Shown: positions 9,101-11,404 of the stretch, one piece after another
Layout: each line of letters opens with the position of its first letter
Position numbering within the stretch: the first letter of the stretch is position 1
DNA from: Chloroflexota bacterium
GTDB taxonomy: Bacteria; Chloroflexota; Dehalococcoidia; Tepidiformales; Tepidiformaceae
Reading direction: 5' to 3'
NCBI GenBank assembly: GCA_021823905.1
Contig: JAKALX010000084.1
Location: 1 to 11,404 of the forward strand
DNA length: 11,404 bases
The notes under the pieces: model-generated
What the model was told of the DNA's origin: nothing
Databases searched by the model: none
The model's input: only the letters and a program-made list of their open reading frames with translations
Translations under genes and position numbers: made by a program

Positions 9101-9849
9101 TGGTCCAACGCGGCCCGGGCGCGCACGAGCGCGTTGTGCGCCTCGTTCCAGCGCTGCCCGTAATACGCCTTCAGCAGTTCGGAGAGCTCCGCTGAGAGCC
9201 GCGAATGCTCTGCCGCTCGCTCCGCCTGCCGCGAAAGCTGCGAGAGCCGCGGTTCGATCTCCGCGACCACGATCCTCACCTTGTCCAGGTTCTCCTGCGT
9301 CGCCGCCAGGCGGTCCTGCGCCTCCTTGATCTTCGTCCGGAAGCGCTTCACGTCCGCCGCCTCGTCCAGGAACCCCCGCCGCTCCTCCGGCGTCATGCTC
9401 AGCACTTCGTCGACCAGCCCTTGCCCCATGATCGAGTAGCTGTTCTGCCCGACGTCGCCCTTCATCAACAGATCCACGATGTCTCGCAGGCGCACCCGCG
9501 AGCCGTTTAGCAGGTACTCTGAGTCGCCGTTCCGGTACACCCGCCGCGCGATCTCGACTTCCGCGAAGTCCAGCGGCAGCCACCGCTCTTCGTTGTCCAG
9601 CGTGAGGGCAACTTCGGCCATGCCGACGGCCGCTCGTTCGCCCGTCCCCGCAAAAATCACGTCTTCCTGCTTCTTCGCCCGCAGAAGCCGTGTCGACTGC
9701 TCCCCCAGCACCCAGCGGATCGCATCGCTCACGTTGCTCTTGCCCGAACCGTTGGGGCCGACGATCGCCGTCACGCCCCGCCCGTACTCGAACGTCGTCC
9801 GGGTGGCGAAACTCTTGAAGCCCTGGATCGTCAGCTTCTTGAGGTACAC
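6199..9849 (-). CDS. smc: Chromosome segregation/condensation ATPase SMC
   Basis: A 1216-residue bacterial SMC, the core ATPase of the SMC-ScpAB condensin that folds and helps segregate the chromosome. Residues 1-165 form the N-terminal half of the ATPase head, with Walker A GPNGSGKSN (31-39). A long Glu/Arg-rich coiled coil follows to about residue 510. The hinge spans about 515-675, with Gly-rich GVAGLL at its start and VIAGGASG near its end. The return coiled coil then leads to the C-terminal head: signature LSGGE (1121-1125), Walker B FCVLDEVD (1145-1152, Asp1149 and catalytic Glu1150), and THN (1180-1182). All ATPase motifs are intact, and the length is close to the usual 1150-1200. The start is GTG at 9849, 3 nt after the rnc stop, with GGGGAG ending 6 nt upstream inside the rnc tail, so translation is probably coupled to rnc. 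The scpA and scpB genes are not in the window. Confidence 0.98.
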   Translation of the reverse strand: MYLKKLTIQGFKSFATRTTFEYGRGVTAIVGPNGSGKSNVSDAIRWVLGEQSTRLLRAKKQEDVIFAGTGERAAVGMAEVALTLDNEERWLPLDFAEVEIARRVYRNGDSEYLLNGSRVRLRDIVDLLMKGDVGQNSYSIMGQGLVDEVLSMTPEERRGFLDEAADVKRFRTKIKEAQDRLAATQENLDKVRIVVAEIEPRLSQLSRQAERAAEHSRLSAELSELLKAYYGQRWNEAHNALVRARAALDQRSAEDAHAAERVAQLREQLRTLGEEIRKRREAISRRDTRTTEIEQRLAATEQAIALDRERHAMIAGRREELRIEIEALEGEKLGLSSTGVDEGRRGIEIHAEIDEAKANVGRFRAVLDNAEREYSQIRSRMQELRDGADGDERRAGAMQHDIESAERRIAELEREAEQAIARRKQVVVELIGYGRRYANARAAAIEAEIALEAGRSEADDARERLRKVQEEVRAYEAGANQELRELDHLEGRLDALRRVQAEHDGVAAGTRNALIMGQALIDGIEPGSLGEPAEVPGVAGLLSRQIKVPAGLEVAINAALEGRLHAIVTDTEEQALKAIALLQQRRQGRAQFLPLESVRHVYPVNLQKERGVVGVASKLVRCEPRFKPLVDTLLGRVIVVEDVPTGMRMIRRSLGAVVTLDGIYIEPTGVIAGGASGADESVFTRQRELDELPEQIEAIRERTDRSAAQIANARESIEQLALRAKEADQQYDALRRAADACRFELERERERLHRHRRDMDAVRSKQADIEREREARQRQIAQSQLAGEQLNARRDERRAAMAALEDEVREATERRESALRQVSEASARLATVDGERRTLQAMREQHDKAVERLANQISARNLQARNLELEASVIDERLAKYAHELETTRADQTRFSEDAAPDRDELHRLENHERTIQDEYSEAQQRLLEIDRQRLDLEAELARTTEHIEHLRSEMEREGLGPDRAGKIVSLDQAMAADPLFEVGSGRHAVQGGATVDLEETRLRIEELRRQIRRLGAINAEAPEDYRELNDRHEFLTTQMQDLEEAEGQLREVITELNGEIRARFATTFEKVNVAFGLYFAAFFGGGSAALLLTDPDNIAESGIEMEAQPPGKRIKSLSLLSGGERSLTAVALLFALLSANPAPFCVLDEVDAALDEANVGRFTSSLQELAEKTQFVMVTHNRRSIEVADAIYGVSMGRDGVSKVLSLKLSDLPQN

Positions 9850-9852
9850 GGG

Positions 9853-10572
9853 CTACTCCCCGGTCTCGCTGCGCACGCGCAGGACGTCGATCGCTTGTTC
9901 CGCGGCACGCTGCTGTGCCTCGCGCTTCGACGACCCGTCGCCGCGGCCGAGCGACTCCCCGGCCACACGCACTTCCACCGTGAACCGGCGCCCCGCATCG
10001 CCGTTCTCCTCGTCCAAGGTGACATATTCAGGGGGTTCGTGCCAACGCGCCTGGACCACGTGCTGCAACGTCGACTTCGAGTCCAGCTGCGATCCTTCCT
10101 TCCGCAATAGCTGCAATTCGGGCAAGAGCAGGCGCAGGACGAACGTCCGCGCCGCCCGGTAGCCGTGTCCTACCCACACTGCGCCGACGATGGACTCCAT
10201 CGCACCCGCCAGGTTCCGCTCGCGTGTCCGGCCGCCGGCTGCCTCTTCGCCCCGCCCCAGCACCAGGTGCTCTCCGAGGCCCAATCGCACTGCCGCCGCC
10301 GCCAGCGTCCGTCCCCGCACGATGTCGGCACGCATCCTCGTGAGGTCGCCCTCACCCGCCGTTGGATACCGCCGGAAGAGCTCCGTCGCAATCACCATGC
10401 CCAGCACCGAATCCCCCAGGAACTCCAGCCGTTCGTTCGACCGCGCGGCTGCCCCCGATTCGTTCAGATACGAGGCGTGGGTCAGCGCCTCCCGCAGCAG
10501 TTCCACCGGAAGTGGCTTTACGCCGAGCCGCTCGGCGAGCGCTTCGTAGGCAGGCGGCGAGGCCAGTGGCAC
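9853..10572 (-). CDS. rnc: Ribonuclease III
   Basis: A 239-residue double-strand-specific endoribonuclease that processes rRNA precursors and other structured RNAs. Residues 5-155 form the catalytic domain, with ALTHASYLNE (29-38) and the signature NERLEFLGDSVL (46-57), giving metal ligands Glu50 and Asp54. A dsRNA-binding domain covers about 163-233, ending in SSKREAQQRAAEQAI. In the second metal-binding segment, NLAGAMES (120-127), Glu126 is present, but the position usually held by Asp (ADxxEA in E. coli and Bacillus) is Gly123. The frame is open to a GTG at 10683, but the likely promoter lies at 10636-10665 inside that extension. The GTG at 10572 has AGGAGG 4 nt upstream and gives the normal family length, so it is preferred. 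It is the first gene of the minus-strand operon, followed by smc after 3 nt. Confidence 0.95.
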   Translation of the reverse strand: MPLASPPAYEALAERLGVKPLPVELLREALTHASYLNESGAAARSNERLEFLGDSVLGMVIATELFRRYPTAGEGDLTRMRADIVRGRTLAAAAVRLGLGEHLVLGRGEEAAGGRTRERNLAGAMESIVGAVWVGHGYRAARTFVLRLLLPELQLLRKEGSQLDSKSTLQHVVQARWHEPPEYVTLDEENGDAGRRFTVEVRVAGESLGRGDGSSKREAQQRAAEQAIDVLRVRSETGE

Positions 10573-10576
10573 GAAC

Positions 10577-10582
10577 CCTCCT
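10577..10582 (-). promoter_or_regulatory. Ribosome binding site deciding the rnc start
   Basis: AGGAGG on the minus strand lies 4 nt before the GTG at 10572. It is the strongest Shine-Dalgarno in the region and supports that GTG over the upstream in-frame GTG at 10683. Confidence 0.65.
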
Positions 10583-10608
10583 GCTGATGCTGACCGCGCT
10601 TCCGTCGC

Positions 10609-10637
10609 ATTCCAGGGAATTGCTAAAGCGCTATGAT
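10609..10637 (+). promoter_or_regulatory. Possible promoter of the zinc-finger operon
   Basis: TATGAT at 10632-10637 is a good -10 hexamer on the plus strand. The -35 candidate 17 nt upstream (ATTCCA, 10609-10614) is weak, matching three of six bases. A start near 10644 would leave a leader of about 30 nt containing the AAGGA ribosome site. The -10 hexamer lies in the same palindrome used by the opposing rnc promoter, so the two would compete for polymerase. Confidence 0.35.
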
Positions 10638-10641
10638 CATA
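10632..10641. repeat. Perfect 10-bp palindrome between divergent genes
   Basis: TATGATCATA is its own reverse complement and gives the -10-like hexamer TATGAT on both strands. It lies in the 102-nt interval between rnc and the zinc-finger operon. It may be simply a symmetric promoter core, or an operator half-site pair overlapping both promoters. Confidence 0.6.
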
Positions 10642-10665
10642 GAGACGCCGTTTTGCCCGCGTCAA
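10636..10665 (-). promoter_or_regulatory. Predicted sigma70-type promoter of the rnc-smc operon
   Basis: Read on the minus strand, TTGACG (10665-10660) and TATGAT (10641-10636) are separated by 18 nt; each hexamer matches five of six consensus bases. Transcription would start near 10629, leaving a leader of about 57 nt before the rnc GTG at 10572. This placement argues against the longer rnc reading frame that begins at 10683. It is a prediction from sequence only. Confidence 0.6.
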
Positions 10666-10668
10666 GGA
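10664..10668 (+). promoter_or_regulatory. Ribosome binding site of the first zinc-finger gene
   Basis: AAGGA lies 6 nt before the ATG at 10675 and favours that start over the in-frame codons at 10633 and 10702. It overlaps the -35 hexamer of the opposing rnc promoter. Confidence 0.5.
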
Positions 10669-10674
10669 TACGAT

Positions 10675-11082
10675 ATGCTCCACCCAACGGCCGGGACCAC
10701 TATGACAAGTGCAAAAACTTCATGCTCCGTCTGCGGCGAGTTCATCGCCGTTCACATGCACGCCCTTTGCAACGCCTGCGGCCTGCCCTATCACCTCAAC
10801 CAGCGCAACGACATCCCCGGCGACGACTGCGGCCAGGTCTGGATCAACGAAGAGTTCCTCTCGCTCGAATTCGCCTGCAACACCTGCCTCGCGCCGCCCG
10901 TCGAAACCGGCAGCCTCGACGACATCCTCGAAGCTGGCGAAGCCGCCGAAGCGTTTGCCCTGCCCCAGTCCACGCTCGTCTCAGCCGCCGAAGCCGGCGC
11001 CCTTCGCCACCGCAAAACCGCAAGCGGCGTCTACCTCTTCCAACGCGGCGACGTCGCCGATTTCGCGCGGCGCCGGGGATGA
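10675..11082 (+). CDS. Zinc-finger (C4HC3) protein with C-terminal MerR/excisionase-like DNA-binding segment
   Basis: A 135-residue protein that I do not recognise as a named family. Residues 17-71 hold a cysteine/histidine module: C17-x2-C20-x11-C32-x2-C35-x4-H40-x11-C52-x15-C68-x2-C71. This is enough for two zinc ions and resembles the C4HC3 order of RING/PHD-type cross-brace fingers, although the H-to-C spacing is longer than in those. A linker rich in Glu and Ala follows. Residues 97-134 (LPQSTLVSAAEAGAL...YLFQRGDVADFARR) look like the helix-turn-helix plus wing of MerR/excisionase-type DNA-binding domains. The start at 10675 is supported by AAGGA 6 nt upstream; a later ATG at 10702 would also keep both domains. 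The gene overlaps the next one by ATGA, and that product carries the same zinc module. A DNA-binding or transcriptional role is inferred, not shown. Confidence 0.72.
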   Translation: MLHPTAGTTMTSAKTSCSVCGEFIAVHMHALCNACGLPYHLNQRNDIPGDDCGQVWINEEFLSLEFACNTCLAPPVETGSLDDILEAGEAAEAFALPQSTLVSAAEAGALRHRKTASGVYLFQRGDVADFARRRG

Positions 11083-11306
11083 ACGGCCGCTGCTGCGAGT
11101 GCGGCCAGCCCTTCGGCCGGCGCAGCGTCCTCGTTTGTGCCGACTGCGGCGGCGTGTTCCACTTTCCCGACGCGCGCGTGAACGAACCAGGCCGCCCCTG
11201 CGGCGCCCACGTCATCGGCTTCCGCAACCTCCTCGGCCGCGACGTCGTCCCCCTCTGTTTGCGCTGCGACATGGCCTTTCGACTCAGCTACGGGGTGCCT
11301 TCATGA
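11079..11306 (+). CDS. Small zinc-finger (C4HC3) protein, paralogous to the upstream gene's N-terminal module
   Basis: A 75-residue protein consisting almost entirely of one zinc module: C5-x2-C8-x11-C20-x2-C23-x4-H28-x12-C41-x18-C60-x2-C63. Spacing matches the first gene of the operon almost exactly over the first five ligands, and the Gly after each of C8, C23 and C41 is also shared, so the two are probably paralogues or a split pair. It has no HTH segment, signal peptide or membrane helix. It starts with ATG at 11079 overlapping the upstream stop (ATGA), and its own stop overlaps the ATG of the next gene in the same way, indicating translational coupling of all three. Function is unknown; a protein-protein or nucleic-acid adaptor role is a guess. 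Confidence 0.72.
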   Translation: MNGRCCECGQPFGRRSVLVCADCGGVFHFPDARVNEPGRPCGAHVIGFRNLLGRDVVPLCLRCDMAFRLSYGVPS

Positions 11307-11404
11307 CCACAACCCGAAAGCGAACCGCGCGCCGAACCCACGCCGGAGGAGCGCAGCCGCAACAGCCTGCCAAGACCGCCACCCTGGAACAGCCGCTCCC
11401 GCCC
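11303..11404 (+). CDS. Unknown protein, N-terminal fragment (runs off the window)
   Basis: Thirty-four codons are visible and the frame is still open at the end of the window. The start ATG at 11303 overlaps the stop of the preceding zinc-finger gene (ATGA), and GGGG lies 7 nt upstream. The visible N-terminus is basic (MTTTRKRTARR) and then rich in Gln, Pro and Ala. It looks like a disordered leader rather than a signal peptide, because no hydrophobic core follows the basic residues. No domain can be identified. Its place as the third coupled gene of the zinc-finger operon suggests a shared function. Confidence 0.5.
   Translation, partial: MTTTRKRTARRTHAGGAQPQQPAKTATLEQPLPP

Noticed and set aside
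8168..9583. Minus-strand open frame of 471 codons inside smc
   Set aside because: It is the same strand in another frame of smc, Gly/Arg/Ala-rich and without motifs; SMC itself is unambiguous there.
10573..10674. A small RNA or extra peptide gene between rnc and the zinc-finger operon
   Set aside because: The 102 nt are accounted for by two promoters and two ribosome sites; no further open frame with its own ribosome site or stable hairpin was seen.

Overview
The window is GC-rich, gene-dense bacterial chromosome. The best taxonomic guess is Chloroflexota. This rests on a DUF2298/Chlor_Arch_YYY membrane protein directly linked to an Agl23-like (TIGR03663) membrane glycosyltransferase, a pairing typical of Chloroflexota and some archaea, next to a purely bacterial rnc-smc-ftsY block. 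No database search was run, so the assignment is an inference. No tRNA, rRNA, CRISPR array, insertion sequence or long repeat was seen, and no gap between genes exceeds about 105 bases.

Minus strand, in transcription order (right to left): RNase III (rnc, 9853-10572), the condensin ATPase SMC (smc, 6199-9849), then, after a small plus-strand interruption, the SRP receptor FtsY (ftsY, 4470-5531). These are followed by three polytopic membrane proteins: a DUF2298 protein (2012-4459), an Agl23-related protein lacking the usual catalytic Asp (360-2015), and the N-terminus of a canonical Agl23-like protein (1-363, cut by the window edge). Spacing is tight throughout: 3 nt between rnc and smc, 10 nt between ftsY and the DUF2298 gene, and two GTGA overlaps between the membrane-protein genes. 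Five of the six minus-strand genes appear to start with GTG. The rnc-smc-ftsY order is the known Bacillus-type arrangement. The membrane trio probably builds or decorates an envelope glycan using lipid-linked sugars.

Between smc and ftsY sits a Uma2-family PD-(D/E)XK nuclease-like gene in the opposite direction (5620-6192). It converges on smc with a 6-nt gap and diverges from ftsY. It looks like an accessory gene inserted into a housekeeping operon.

The right end (10675-11404) is a separate plus-strand operon of three genes linked by ATGA overlaps. The first two share the same cysteine/histidine spacing (a C4-H-C3 zinc module resembling RING/PHD spacing), and the first also carries a C-terminal MerR/excisionase-like DNA-binding segment. 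The third runs off the window. I know of no described system with this layout, and it is the most interesting part of the window. It diverges from rnc across a short region in which a perfect 10-bp palindrome gives a -10-like hexamer on both strands.
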